The notes beneath the pieces are model-generated. The model saw only the letters and a list, made by a program, of their open reading frames with translations, was not told the origin of the DNA and did not search any database. DNA of 64,000 bases from NCBI RefSeq assembly GCF_003626575.1, contig NZ_RBDY01000014.1, positions 1 to 64,000 on the forward strand. The letters run 5' to 3'. Position 1 is the stretch's first letter. Each line of letters begins with the position of its first letter. Of the stretch, positions 24,658-33,085 are shown piece after piece. The position numbers and the translations under genes are program-made. This DNA is from Streptomyces radicis. Lineage in GTDB: Bacteria > Actinomycetota > Actinomycetes > Streptomycetales > Streptomycetaceae.

Positions 24658-26157
24658 GTGCCCTCCATGAACGATCTCGTGCGCCAGCACACCAGCCTCG
24701 GGGAACGCGACCTCGAGTGGCTGCACCTGCTCGTCTCCGAGTGGCAGCTGCTCTCCGATCTGTCGTTCGCCGACCTCGTCCTCTGGCTGCCCACCAGCGA
24801 CGGCACGCGCTATGTCTCGGTCGCCCAGATGCGGCCCAACACCGGCCCCACGTCATACCAGGACGACATGGTCGGCCACCTCGTCCCGCGCGGCCGCCGC
24901 CCCCTCCTCGACGTCGCCCTCGACGAGGGCCGCATCGTCCGCGAGGGCGACCCCGAGTGGCGCGAGGAGGTGCCCGTGCGCGTCGAGTCCATCCCGGTCC
25001 GCCGCGAGGGCCGCGTCCTCGGCGTCATCGCCCGCAACACCAACCTCCTGACCGTGCGCACCCCGAGCCGCCTCGAGCTGACCTATCTCCAGAGCGCCTC
25101 CGACCTGGCACAGATGATCGCGGGGGGCGCGTTCCCCTTCCCCGGGCAGCAGGTCGGCATGGACCGCGCGCCGCGCGTCGGCGACGGCTTCATCCGCCTG
25201 GACGCCGACGGCGTCGTGCAGTACGCCAGCCCCAACGCCCTGTCCGCGTATCACCGGTTGGGCCTGGCCGCCGACCTGGTGGGCCTGCCGCTCGGCCCCC
25301 TCACGGCCGAGCTCGCCCCGACCAGGGGCCCGGTGGACGAGTCGCTGGTCAAGCTGGCCAGCGGCTGGGCGCCACGGGAGGCCGAGATCGAGGGCACCGA
25401 CTGCGTCATCCAGTTGCGCGCGATCCCGCTCAAGCCCAAGGGCCGACGCATCGGTTCGCTCATGCTGCTCCGCGACGTGACCGAGCTGCGGCGCAGGGAG
25501 CGGGAGTTGATGACGAAGGACGCCACCATCCGGGAGATCCACCACCGGGTGAAGAACAACCTCCAGACCGTCGCCGCCCTGTTGCGCCTCCAGTCCCGCC
25601 GCATCGGCGCGGCAGGCGACAGCAGCGCGCGGGCCGCGCTGGACGAGGCGGTGCGCCGCGTCGGCTCGATCGCCATCGTCCACGAGACCCTCTCCCAGAA
25701 CCTGGACGAGCGCGTCGAGTTCGACGAGATCGCCGACCGCGTCATCGCCATGGTCACCGAGCTCTCCCCTGACGGCCGGGTCACCGGGCGCCGCGTCGGC
25801 AAGTTCGGCATCCTGGACGCCGAGACCGCCACCCCGCTCTCCATGGTGCTCACCGAGATCCTCCAGAACGCCCTGGAGCACGCCTTCCCCACCGGCGAGC
25901 GCGGCTCCATCGAGGTGGGCGCCGACCGCGCCGGGAGCGCCAGGCCCGATGACCGCCTGCTGGTCACCGTGCAGGACGACGGGCGCGGCCTGCCGCCCGA
26001 CTTCGACCCGCACGTCGACGGCAGCCTGGGTCTCCAGATCGTGCGCACGCTCGTGGAGGGCGAGTTGGGGGGCCGTTTCGACATGGTCACAAGGGAGGAG
26101 GGCGGCACCCGCGTGGTGCTCGACGTCCCGCTGGCCCGGCACGGGCAGCAGCGCTGA
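24658..26157 (+). CDS. pdtaS: Soluble sensor histidine kinase, PdtaS-like (GAF/PAS, HisKA_2)
   Basis: A 499-residue cytosolic kinase with no membrane segment. The N-terminal GAF-like domain (about 1-150) contains LEWLHLLVSEWQLLSDLSFA and RVESIPVRREGRVLGVIARN. A PAS domain follows (FIRLDADGVVQYASPNALSA). The HisKA_2 motif IREIHHRVKNNLQTVAALL carries the phospho-His, and the HATPase_c domain has EILQNALEHAF and DDGRGLPPDFD with SLGLQIV. This matches mycobacterial PdtaS, whose partner PdtaR is an ANTAR RNA-binding regulator encoded elsewhere. It lies next to wblE/whiB1 in both lineages, as I recall. GTG 24658 is preferred to the longer frame from 24595. Confidence 0.85.
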   Translation: MPSMNDLVRQHTSLGERDLEWLHLLVSEWQLLSDLSFADLVLWLPTSDGTRYVSVAQMRPNTGPTSYQDDMVGHLVPRGRRPLLDVALDEGRIVREGDPEWREEVPVRVESIPVRREGRVLGVIARNTNLLTVRTPSRLELTYLQSASDLAQMIAGGAFPFPGQQVGMDRAPRVGDGFIRLDADGVVQYASPNALSAYHRLGLAADLVGLPLGPLTAELAPTRGPVDESLVKLASGWAPREAEIEGTDCVIQLRAIPLKPKGRRIGSLMLLRDVTELRRRERELMTKDATIREIHHRVKNNLQTVAALLRLQSRRIGAAGDSSARAALDEAVRRVGSIAIVHETLSQNLDERVEFDEIADRVIAMVTELSPDGRVTGRRVGKFGILDAETATPLSMVLTEILQNALEHAFPTGERGSIEVGADRAGSARPDDRLLVTVQDDGRGLPPDFDPHVDGSLGLQIVRTLVEGELGGRFDMVTREEGGTRVVLDVPLARHGQQR

Positions 26158-26228
26158 GCCGGTCAACGCGCCCCAGCGGACCCCTGAAGCAGCTGAAGCA
26201 GCGGCCCCCTGAAGCAGCGGACACGCAA

Positions 26229-26270
26229 GAGCCCCGGGCCCGCGATGACATGATCGCGGGACCGGGGCTC
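26229..26270. terminator. Strong bidirectional terminator between pdtaS and wblE
   Basis: GAGCCCCGG and CCCGCGAT on the left pair with ATCGCGGG and CCGGGGCTC on the right, with only a one-base bulge and a six-base loop (GACATG). It lies between two convergent genes (stops at 26157 and 26370). Confidence 0.8.
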
Positions 26271-26369
26271 GACGCTTTCGCGGTGGCACCGTGGGTGCTG
26301 CGCGTTGCTGCGGCTCGGGGGCAGCGGGGGCGGCGTCTTACGGGCGGGCGGGGGCGCTCCCTGAGGGGG

Positions 26370-26627
26370 TCAGGCAGTGGCCTTCCGCGCGCGGTTGCGG
26401 GCGGCGCGGCGCTTCATGGCACGGCGCTCGTCCTCGCTCATCCCGCCCCAGACGCCGGAGTCCTGACCGGACTCGAGAGCCCACTGCAAGCACTGCTCCA
26501 TGACGGGGCAGCGGCGGCAGACGGCCTTGGCTTCCTCGATCTGCAGCAGCGCAGGACCGGTGTTGCCGATGGGGAAGAAGAGCTCGGGGTCCTCCTCGCG
26601 GCAAACGGCGCTGTGACGCCAGTCCAT
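26370..26627 (-). CDS. wblE: WhiB-family iron-sulfur regulator WblE (WhiB1 orthologue)
   Basis: An 85-residue Wbl protein, the same length as WhiB1. The four cluster cysteines are Cys9, Cys37, Cys40 and Cys46 (C-x27-C-x2-C-x5-C), followed by the GVWGG turn (58-62) and a basic C-terminal tail (RRAMKRRAARNRARKA) for DNA contact. WhiB1 is essential in mycobacteria, binds the housekeeping sigma factor and its [4Fe-4S] cluster reacts with NO. The ATG at 26627 (MDWRHSAVC) is the conserved start; the longer frame is upstream leader. It is convergent with the PdtaS-like kinase. Confidence 0.93.
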   Translation of the reverse strand: MDWRHSAVCREEDPELFFPIGNTGPALLQIEEAKAVCRRCPVMEQCLQWALESGQDSGVWGGMSEDERRAMKRRAARNRARKATA

Positions 26628-26955
26628 GTCTGCTCCATCTCCTGCACGATTGCTTGTGAATGTGAACGCTTTCACGAATCCTCCGACAGGTCGAGCCTGG
26701 AACACCTCCCCCGCCGGAGCGGGGAGGGTCCGTACTGCGAGCCCGCAGGGGAAAGATGGAGGATTCGGGCTCTCAAGGGGGCCGAGGTCTCAGCCGTCCC
26801 GATCGCCATGAAGAGACTCGCAAACCTCGGCTGCGGATACAACCCCTTCCGGAAAGTTTTTTTTGAATCCTTGGTGTCGCCTTGCTCACAGCCCTACTTC
26901 CGTCGGGTGGAGCCTGCGCTAAACGTTCGACTACAAGGACTTTCCGGGGTTCCGC
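26628..26955. other. Gene-free 328-bp region upstream of wblE
   Basis: No credible ORF. The region is unusually AT-rich for this genome, with an eight-T run at 26861-26868 directly after TTCCGGAAAG, and TGTGAACGCTTTCACGA (26656-26672), which has near-palindromic halves (GTGAA-CGC-TTCAC). It presumably holds the wblE promoter and a long leader, and also the 3' end of the lipid-kinase gene. I could not identify a promoter with confidence; a weak ECF-like GGAAA-N16-GTT occurs on the minus strand. Confidence 0.6.
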
Positions 26956-27924
26956 TCACACAATCACACGCAGTGCACGCCGAACGCCTGTGAAGGTCAC
27001 GCTCGTACGCAGTCCGAGGTGGTCACCATCAAGCTGAAACGGCAGTGGCACCTGCGATTGCAAGGTGAAGTCCGACACATCGTGCAGGGTCACCACACCC
27101 TTGCCACGGAGTCCGCGTTCCGGGGAGGAACGCAGCAGTTGAGTGGCGTAACGGGGCATCGCGGCGGAGGACAGGCGCGTGATCCCGACCAGGTCGAGCG
27201 CGGTGTCGAACGACGCCCTTGGCGCCGCGTACATCGGGCGGCTCCCGAGGAACGTCCAGGGCGCGGTGTTGCACACCATCGAGAGCGCGAGCCCCTCGAT
27301 CGGCGAATGCCCGGGCCGCAGCAGGGAGATGGCGCCGTTCGTGCGCCGGGGGTCGCCCACGAACTGCCGCAGCGCCTGGCGTACGTAGAGCGCGTGGGTG
27401 GACCGCTTGCCGCGCTCGCGCTCGGACTCCACGCGGCCCACCACCCCGGCGTCGAAGCCGAGCCCCGCGCAGAACGTGAACCACCGCCGCGGCACCACCG
27501 CGTCCGGCGTCCCCGGCGTCCCCGCGGCCAGGCCGAGGCCCACCGCCCGCTCGGAGCCCGCGTGCAGCGCGTCGAGCAGCGCGCCCGTGGCCTCCACCGC
27601 GTCGTTGGGCAGCCCGAGGGCGCGGGCGAACACATTGGTCGAGCCGCCGGGCACCACCGCGAGGCGCGGGAGGTCACCCGTGTCGGGGCCTTCGGCGAGC
27701 AGCCCGTTGACCACCTCGTTGACCGTGCCGTCGCCGCCGAGCGCGATCACCAGGTCCACGCTGCCCCGCTCGGCCGCCTCCCTGGCCAGCTCCCGCGCGT
27801 GCCCGCGGGCCTCGGTCGCGGCGACCTCGAGCTTGAGGTCGCTCGCGAGCGCGTGCGTCAGCACCTCACGGGTCCGCGCGCTTGTGGTGGTGGCGACGGG
27901 ATTGACCACGAGAAGTGCGCGCAT
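26956..27924 (-). CDS. Diacylglycerol/sphingosine kinase-family lipid kinase
   Basis: A 322-residue DAGK catalytic-domain protein. It begins MRALLVVNPVATTTSARTRE with the NP motif, carries the nucleotide-binding GGDGTVNEVVNGL (GGDGT), then VVPGGSTNVFARALGLP (the PGGSxNxFAR motif), and SMVCNTAPWTFLG. Family members phosphorylate diacylglycerol or related lipids in phospholipid turnover. The ATG at 27924 is fixed by homology; there is little Shine-Dalgarno. It is divergent from a small membrane protein 63 bases away. Confidence 0.88.
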   Translation of the reverse strand: MRALLVVNPVATTTSARTREVLTHALASDLKLEVAATEARGHARELAREAAERGSVDLVIALGGDGTVNEVVNGLLAEGPDTGDLPRLAVVPGGSTNVFARALGLPNDAVEATGALLDALHAGSERAVGLGLAAGTPGTPDAVVPRRWFTFCAGLGFDAGVVGRVESERERGKRSTHALYVRQALRQFVGDPRRTNGAISLLRPGHSPIEGLALSMVCNTAPWTFLGSRPMYAAPRASFDTALDLVGITRLSSAAMPRYATQLLRSSPERGLRGKGVVTLHDVSDFTLQSQVPLPFQLDGDHLGLRTSVTFTGVRRALRVIV

Positions 27925-27987
27925 GAGAGGCAGGGTACCCAGGCCGGGGCGCCGGACGCGGCGGTGGAGGCCCGCTACCCTGGCCAC

Positions 27988-28431
27988 GTGAGTGAGAACA
28001 CCACCGAGGAGCCAGGGGCCCCCGTCGACGAGCGCCCGCGCGCGGTGACCGTGGCGGCGGTGCTGTGCGGCGTTCAGGGGGCCGTGGCGGCGGCGTTCGG
28101 CGGCGTGATGCTGCTGCTCGCGGTGGCCGGCGACCCGGGGGACAGGACGCAGGCGCTGACCGGGGCGGTGACCGTACTGGTGCTGGCCGCGCTGCCGTTG
28201 GCGGCCGGGCATGGGCTGTGGCGGCTGCGTCGCTGGAGCCGCGCGCCCGGCGTGGTGGTGCAGTTGTTCGCGCTGCCGATCGCGTTCACGCTGGTGGGCA
28301 GCGGCGGGCTGTGGCCGGTGGCAGGGGCGGGGCTCGCCGTCTCCGCGGTGGCCGCCCTTGGATGCCTGGTCAACCCGACCGCGACCAGGGCGCTTGGCGC
28401 GGGTCCACGCCCCACGGGTCCTACGGCCTGA
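27988..28431 (+). CDS. Small four-helix membrane protein, unknown function
   Basis: A 147-residue protein beginning at GTG 27988 (MSENTTEEPGAPVDERPRA). After a 20-residue polar tail it has about four hydrophobic segments (VTVAAVLCGVQGAVAAAFGG, LTGAVTVLVLAALPLAAGHG, PGVVVQLFALPIAFTLVGSG, VAGAGLAVSAVAALGCLV). No catalytic motif is visible. It resembles small integral membrane proteins common in actinomycetes. It is divergent from the lipid-kinase gene and convergent with sigH. Confidence 0.7.
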   Translation: MSENTTEEPGAPVDERPRAVTVAAVLCGVQGAVAAAFGGVMLLLAVAGDPGDRTQALTGAVTVLVLAALPLAAGHGLWRLRRWSRAPGVVVQLFALPIAFTLVGSGGLWPVAGAGLAVSAVAALGCLVNPTATRALGAGPRPTGPTA

Positions 28432-28503
28432 GCGCGCCCGCCGTGCGTCCGACCGGCATGCGCCCCACTCTCGCGCGCCCAACTCCCGGTCGGGCGCGGG
28501 GTG

Positions 28504-29409
28504 TCACTCCTCGACGAGCAGCTTCTCGCGCAGCTGCGCCAGCGTGCGGGCCAGCAGCCGGGAGACATGCATCTGGGAGATGCCGACCTCCTGCGCGATC
28601 TGGGACTGGGTCATGTTCCCGAAGAAGCGGAGCAGCAGGATCTTCTTCTCCCGCGGCGGCAGCTCCTCGAGCAGCGGCTTGAGCGACTCGCGGTACTCGA
28701 CGCCCTCGAGCGCGTCGTCCTCGGCGCCGAGCGTGTCCGCGACGGCGGGCGACTCGTCGTCCGTGTCGGGGACGTCGAGGGAGAGCGTGCTGTACGCGTT
28801 CGCCGACTCGAGGCCCTCGAGCACGTCCTCCTCGGAGATGCTCAGCCGCTGGGCCAGCTCGGAGACGGTCGGGGCGCGGCCGTGCTGCTGGGACAGCTCG
28901 GCGGTGGCCTGGCTCAGCGAGAGCCGCAGCTCCTGGAGGCGGCGCGGCACGCGCACCGCCCAGCCCTTGTCCCTGAAGTGCCGCTTGATCTCGCCGACCA
29001 CGGTCGGCGTGGCATAGGTGGAGAACTCGACGCCGCGCTCGGGGTCGAAGCGGTCCACCGACTTGATCAGCCCGATCGTGGCGACCTGGGTGAGGTCGTC
29101 GAGCGGCTCGCCGCGGTTCCTGAAGCGGCGGGCCAGGTGCTCCACCAGCGGCAGGTGCATCCTCACCAGGCTGTTGCGCAGCTCGGCGCGCTCGGGCGAG
29201 CCGTCGGGCAACGTCCGCAGCTCGACGAAGAGATCGCGTGCCGCGCCCCGGTCGTGCGGGCCCGATCCCACGCGCCGTGTCACGGGCTTCAGCACCTCGG
29301 GCTGTCCGGGAATGGCCGTCCCCGACGGCTCGCGGCTGGCTGTCGCCGCCTGTTCCACCTCGTTCACCTCGGCCCCCTCGTCCGGTGGCGGCCCCTGTGC
29401 GCCGGTCAC
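28504..29409 (-). CDS. sigH: SigB/SigF-type stress-response sigma factor SigH
   Basis: A 301-residue group III sigma factor. Region 2 contains NSLVRMHLPLVEHLARRFRN, LTQVATIGLIKSVDRFDPER and STYATPTVVGEIKRHFRDKG; region 3 includes PRRLQELRLSLSQATAELSQ, and region 4 ends NMTQSQIAQEVGISQMHVSR. In S. coelicolor SigH governs osmotic stress and septation and is held by an anti-sigma factor encoded just upstream, as here. The outermost start GTG 29409 overlaps the anti-sigma stop; a second GTG at 29367 (VNEVEQ) has GAGGGGG upstream. Several SigH forms are known in S. coelicolor, so both may be used. Confidence 0.88.
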   Translation of the reverse strand: MTGAQGPPPDEGAEVNEVEQAATASREPSGTAIPGQPEVLKPVTRRVGSGPHDRGAARDLFVELRTLPDGSPERAELRNSLVRMHLPLVEHLARRFRNRGEPLDDLTQVATIGLIKSVDRFDPERGVEFSTYATPTVVGEIKRHFRDKGWAVRVPRRLQELRLSLSQATAELSQQHGRAPTVSELAQRLSISEEDVLEGLESANAYSTLSLDVPDTDDESPAVADTLGAEDDALEGVEYRESLKPLLEELPPREKKILLLRFFGNMTQSQIAQEVGISQMHVSRLLARTLAQLREKLLVEE

Positions 29410-29831
29410 GGCGCTCCGGGGGCGGCGCCGCGCTTCTTGTGCAGGCTGATGCTGACCGTCTTGTCCTCTCCGACGGCCGACTCGACCTCGCCCGCGAGCG
29501 CGGTGAGCACGGTCCAGGCGAAGGTGTCCCGCTCGGGCGCGTGGCCCTCCGTGGTGGGCGCCGAGACCGTGACCCGCAGGGCGTCGCCGACCAGCGTGAA
29601 GACGCACTCGAGCACGCTCCCCTCGGGAGCCTGCTGGAGCAGGATCGCGCACGCCTCGTCGACCGCGATGCGCAGATCCTCGATCTCGTCGAGGGTGAAG
29701 TCCAGCCGGGCGGCGAGTCCGGCCGTGGCCGTACGCAGCACGGAAAGATAGGCACCCGCGGCCGGCAGCCGGACTTCCACGAAGTCCTGCGATCCGGGCT
29801 CACCTGGGATGGGGGACACCCTCACCTCCAC
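29406..29831 (-). CDS. rshA: Anti-sigma factor, HPK-like kinase fold (RshA/PrsH type)
   Basis: A 141-residue RsbW/SpoIIAB-like protein. It has the helical core ARLDFTLDEIEDLRIAVDEACAILL, in which the Glu-x-x-Asp/Asn-type segment corresponds to the N-box of the GHKL fold, followed by VTVSAPTTEGHAPERDTFAW and VESAVGEDKTVSISL. It would sequester SigH until an antagonist releases it. Its stop TGA overlaps the GTG of sigH. The region upstream holds an inverted repeat. The symbol follows position relative to sigH. Confidence 0.83.
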   Translation of the reverse strand: MEVRVSPIPGEPGSQDFVEVRLPAAGAYLSVLRTATAGLAARLDFTLDEIEDLRIAVDEACAILLQQAPEGSVLECVFTLVGDALRVTVSAPTTEGHAPERDTFAWTVLTALAGEVESAVGEDKTVSISLHKKRGAAPGAP

Positions 29832-29962
29832 AGAGACTCACACCGATTGAGCGCTCCCGGGCACCGCCGAGGTGTCCTGGTCGCCCTGCGACGCTACCGC
29901 GATCCACGGCACGCTGTCGCCTGGCCCGGGATCCGATGAGCCGGGGCGACGCACTCGACGGT

Positions 29963-29977
29963 ATTACTCATCGTAAT
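29963..29977. promoter_or_regulatory. Inverted repeat ATTAC-N5-GTAAT upstream of the anti-sigma/sigH operon
   Basis: ATTACTCATCGTAAT is a perfect five-base inverted repeat in an otherwise GC-rich 278-base gap. It lies about 130 bases before the anti-sigma start. TTGACG occurs on the minus strand near 30010-30015, a possible -35. In S. coelicolor the sigH promoters are under BldD and SigH control; this site is not a clear match to either. Confidence 0.35.
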
Positions 29978-30109
29978 GCATCCGGTGCGTACTGTGGCCG
30001 CGAGAAAGCGTCAATTCCTGGATTTCTTCGTGGCGTTGCCGAGGGGGCCACGCCATGATCGCCGATCGTACTGCCCTCGCGCGCCGCCGCGGATCGGGGC
30101 CGCCGCTGA

Positions 30110-30562
30110 TCAGGGCCAGCCGCGCAGGGTGAGGCCCACCTCGCCCGTGAGGCACCGGTGGATGACGCGCTCGTCGCCGAACACCAGGTCGTCGGGCAGC
30201 GCGTCCTTCGCGAACCAGCGCGCCTCCGAGTGCTTGTGGGGCTCGGCGTTGCGCAGGGTGCCGCGCCAGCGGTGCGCGCGGAAGACGACCGTGAGGAAGC
30301 CGTGGTCCGCCGAGACGCCCGCCGCCCCGTGCAGCACATGGACGAGCCCGAGGTCGGCCGGGTCGACCAGCAGGCCCGTCTCCTCCTTCAACTCGCGCGC
30401 GGCGGTGGCGGTGATCGGCTCGCCCGGGGCGCACTTGCCCACCGGCAGGTCCCACAGGCCACGGCCGAAGGAGGCGCCGGGCGCGCGGCGCAGGAGAACG
30501 ACGCGGTCGGTGTCCAGGTCGTGCACCAGGACGGCGGCGACCAGCTGTGTCATCGATTCCAT
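30110..30562 (-). CDS. NUDIX hydrolase (MutT-like)
   Basis: A 150-residue protein with a canonical Nudix box, G-x5-E-x7-REL-x-EE-x-G: GKCAPGEPITATAARELKEE then TGL. It begins MESMTQLVAAVLVHDLDTDR and contains GLWDLPVG before the box. ATG 30562 is chosen because GGCGGGA lies eight bases upstream, separated from it by a seven-T run; ATG 30553 and longer frames are possible. The substrate may be a damaged or regulatory nucleotide. It is divergent from the HelR-like gene, the gap being AT-rich. Confidence 0.82.
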   Translation of the reverse strand: MESMTQLVAAVLVHDLDTDRVVLLRRAPGASFGRGLWDLPVGKCAPGEPITATAARELKEETGLLVDPADLGLVHVLHGAAGVSADHGFLTVVFRAHRWRGTLRNAEPHKHSEARWFAKDALPDDLVFGDERVIHRCLTGEVGLTLRGWP

Positions 30563-30686
30563 AAAAAAATCCCGCCGCATCGCGTGCGGCGAGCTGAATT
30601 CCTCGCTAGGGTGGGTCCTTTGGAATGGCTCGGCCTCAACTGCCAAGCTTTTCCCGCAATTTATATTCTAGACCCCGAGGAGTTGT

Positions 30687-32987
30687 GTGTCAACCGGCGG
30701 CACATTTCCCGAACAGACCCATGTGACACGGCTCTACGACCGCCTGGACGAGCTGCGCGCCCAGGCCAGGACCAGGCTCGACGCCGTGCTCGCGACCACG
30801 GGGCTCGGTCATCAGGGCCTGATGGAAAGGGATGTGACGGCCGCCGAGCTCTCCCGCCGCGCGGCCCTTCTCGATTCCGTGGAGAACGGCCTGTGCTTCG
30901 GCCGTCTCGACATGCTCGCCCCCGGTCCCGATTCCGGTCCTGATTCCGGCCCCGATTCCGGTGCGGAAAGCGCGCGTTGGATCGGCCGCATCGGAATGCT
31001 CGACGGCGCGGGGGATTTCGAGCCGCTGCTCATCGACTGGCGCGCCCCCGCCGCCCGCCCGTTCTACGTGGCCACCGCGAGGGAGCCCGAGGGGGTCAGG
31101 CGCCGCCGCCACATCAGGACGAGCGGGCGGCGCGTGACCGGGGTGCTCGACGAGGACTTCGACGGCGCGGCCGAGCCGTTCGGCGACGCGGCCCTCCTCG
31201 CGGCCGTCACCGAGGCGAGGACAGGCCGCATGAACGACATCGTGGCGACCGTCCAGGCCGAGCAGGACGCCGTCATCCGCGCAGGGCACCGCGGGATCCT
31301 GGTGGTGCAGGGCGGACCCGGCACCGGCAAGACCGCCGTCGCGCTGCACCGCGCCGCCTACCTCCTCTACACCCGGCGCGAACGGCTCGCGCGCAGCGCG
31401 GTGCTGGTCGTGGGGCCCAACCCCACGTTCCTGCGCTACATCGGCGAGGTGCTGCCCTCGCTCGGCGAGACCGGCGTGCTGCTCGCCACCGTCGACCAGC
31501 TCTACCCAGGCGTCACCGCCGACGTGGCCGAGCCGCCGGGGACCGCCGAGGTCAAGGGGCGGCTCGCGATGGCCGAGGTGATCGCCGCGGCGGTGCGCGA
31601 GCGGCAGCGGGTGCCCGCTGAGCCGTGGCCGGTCGCGCACGACGGCGAGTCGATCACGCTCGATCCCGACGTCATGGCCCGCGCCCGCGCGCTGGCCAGG
31701 GAGGCCGGGCTCCCGCACAACCAGGCGCGTTCCGTCTTCCGCGCGCGGGCGCTCGACGGGCTCGCGGGGCGCGCGGCGGCGCGGTTCGGCGCGGATGTCC
31801 TCGACGGCGGCAGCCTGTTGACGGACCTGGACCTGGCCACCATCCGCGACGAGCTGGCCGCCGAGCCCGCCGTGCTGGCCGCGCTCGATGAGCTCTGGCC
31901 CGCCCTCACCCCGCAGCGGCTGCTCGCCGACCTGTGGTCATCGCCCGGACGACTGGCCGCCGCCGCCCCCGGGTTGACCGAGGAGGAGCGGGCCCTGCTG
32001 CTGCGGCCCGGCGGTCACAGGGGCTGGTCCGCCGCCGACATCCCGCTCCTCGACGAGGCCGCCGAGCTGCTCGGCGTGGACGAGGACGCGCGGCGCGGCG
32101 CCGAGGAGGCGGCCGCGGCCGAGCGGGCCGAGGCGCTGGCCCTGGCGCAGGAGGCGCTCGACATCGCGTACGGCTCGCGCACGTCGGACGTCGACGCGGA
32201 GGACGAGGAGGCGGAGACGCTCGGCGTGTTCGACCTCGTGGACGCCGAGCGGCTGGCCGAGCGGCACGCGGCGGTGGACCACCGCACCGCCGTGGAGCGG
32301 GCCGCGGCCGACCGCACGTGGGCGTTCGGCCATGTCGTGGTGGACGAGGCGCAGGAGCTTTCGCCCATGGCCTGGCGGGTGTTGATGCGCCGCTGCCCCG
32401 CCCGGTCGATGACGGTCGTGGGCGATATCGCCCAAACGGGTGAACGCGGGGGCGCCGCCTCGTGGGAACGCGTCCTCGCCCCGCACGTCGGGAGCCGCTG
32501 GGTCACGGCCGAGCTGACCGTCAACTACCGCCTGCCCGCCGAGATCGCCGCCGTCGCCGACGGCGTGCTGCGGCACATCGACCCCGGAAGGCGCGCGCCC
32601 CGCGCCGTGCGCGCCTCCTCCGTCGCGCCCTGGCACGCGGCCGTGGCGCCCGGGGAGTTGGCCCGGGCCGCGGCCCGGCTGGCGGGGGAGGAGCGCGCCC
32701 TGGTGCCGGGCGGCACGGTCGCGGTGCTGGCGCCCGAGCCGCTCGCCGCGGCCGTCTCCCGCTGGGCGCCCGACGGCGTCGAGGTGCTGGATCCCCGGCG
32801 GGCCAAGGGACTTGAGTTCGACGCTGTGGTGGTGGCCGACCCCGCGGGGATCGTGGCGGGCTCGCCGCGCGGCCTCAACGACCTCTATGTGTGCCTGACC
32901 CGGCCCACCCGGCGCCTCGGCGTGCTGCACACGGGCGCGCTGCCCGAGGCGTTGAACGGCACGGGCCTGGTGCCCAGGGAGGTGTGA
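30687..32987 (+). CDS. HelR/HelD-like superfamily 1 motor ATPase (RNA polymerase recycling)
   Basis: A 766-residue SF1A-type protein. Walker A is GGPGTGKT (209-216); HVVVDEAQELSPMAWRVLMR holds the DEAQ Walker B, VVGDIAQTGER follows, and NYRLPAEIA plus GLEFDAVVVADP and YVCLTRPTRRLGVLH are helicase motifs IV-VI. The N-terminal coiled region (RLYDRLDELRAQARTRLDAV) and the YIGRIGML-like segment fit HelD-type proteins that enter the RNA polymerase channels and release stalled enzyme. The actinobacterial HelR branch also confers rifamycin tolerance. GTG 30687 follows GAGGAG. No rifamycin-associated element was recognised upstream. A tetrapeptide repeat PDSG x3 occurs at 81-92. Confidence 0.82.
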   Translation: MSTGGTFPEQTHVTRLYDRLDELRAQARTRLDAVLATTGLGHQGLMERDVTAAELSRRAALLDSVENGLCFGRLDMLAPGPDSGPDSGPDSGAESARWIGRIGMLDGAGDFEPLLIDWRAPAARPFYVATAREPEGVRRRRHIRTSGRRVTGVLDEDFDGAAEPFGDAALLAAVTEARTGRMNDIVATVQAEQDAVIRAGHRGILVVQGGPGTGKTAVALHRAAYLLYTRRERLARSAVLVVGPNPTFLRYIGEVLPSLGETGVLLATVDQLYPGVTADVAEPPGTAEVKGRLAMAEVIAAAVRERQRVPAEPWPVAHDGESITLDPDVMARARALAREAGLPHNQARSVFRARALDGLAGRAAARFGADVLDGGSLLTDLDLATIRDELAAEPAVLAALDELWPALTPQRLLADLWSSPGRLAAAAPGLTEEERALLLRPGGHRGWSAADIPLLDEAAELLGVDEDARRGAEEAAAAERAEALALAQEALDIAYGSRTSDVDAEDEEAETLGVFDLVDAERLAERHAAVDHRTAVERAAADRTWAFGHVVVDEAQELSPMAWRVLMRRCPARSMTVVGDIAQTGERGGAASWERVLAPHVGSRWVTAELTVNYRLPAEIAAVADGVLRHIDPGRRAPRAVRASSVAPWHAAVAPGELARAAARLAGEERALVPGGTVAVLAPEPLAAAVSRWAPDGVEVLDPRRAKGLEFDAVVVADPAGIVAGSPRGLNDLYVCLTRPTRRLGVLHTGALPEALNGTGLVPREV
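30924..30959 (+). repeat. Three 12-bp tandem repeats inside the HelR-like gene
   Basis: GGTCCCGATTCC, GGTCCTGATTCC and GGCCCCGATTCC are in-frame repeats encoding GPDS three times (protein residues about 80-91). They form a flexible loop before YIG-type motifs, and copy number could vary by slippage. Confidence 0.75.
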
Positions 32988-33030
32988 ACGGGGGCGCGCG
33001 CAGACGGCGGCCGCGCCGGGGCACAACGAA

Positions 33031-33059
33031 CGACCGCACCCGGTGGCCGGGTGCGGTCG
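33031..33059. terminator. Terminator between HelR-like gene and sodN
   Basis: CGACCGCACCCGG (33031-33043) pairs perfectly with CCGGGTGCGGTCG (33047-33059) around a three-base loop, between convergent stops at 32987 and 33086. Confidence 0.78.
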
Positions 33060-33085
33060 GTGGTCCGAAGGGGTGACGCCGGGGC

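Noticed and set aside
26861..26868. The eight-T run as a Rho-independent terminator of the wblE side.
   Set aside because: TTCCGGAA before it is a loopless palindrome and no gene on the plus strand ends there; it is kept only as a feature of the leader.
30563..30686. Rifamycin-associated element before the HelR-like gene.
   Set aside because: No long inverted repeat of the expected kind was seen in the AT-rich gap; only a TATATT -10-like element at 30662.
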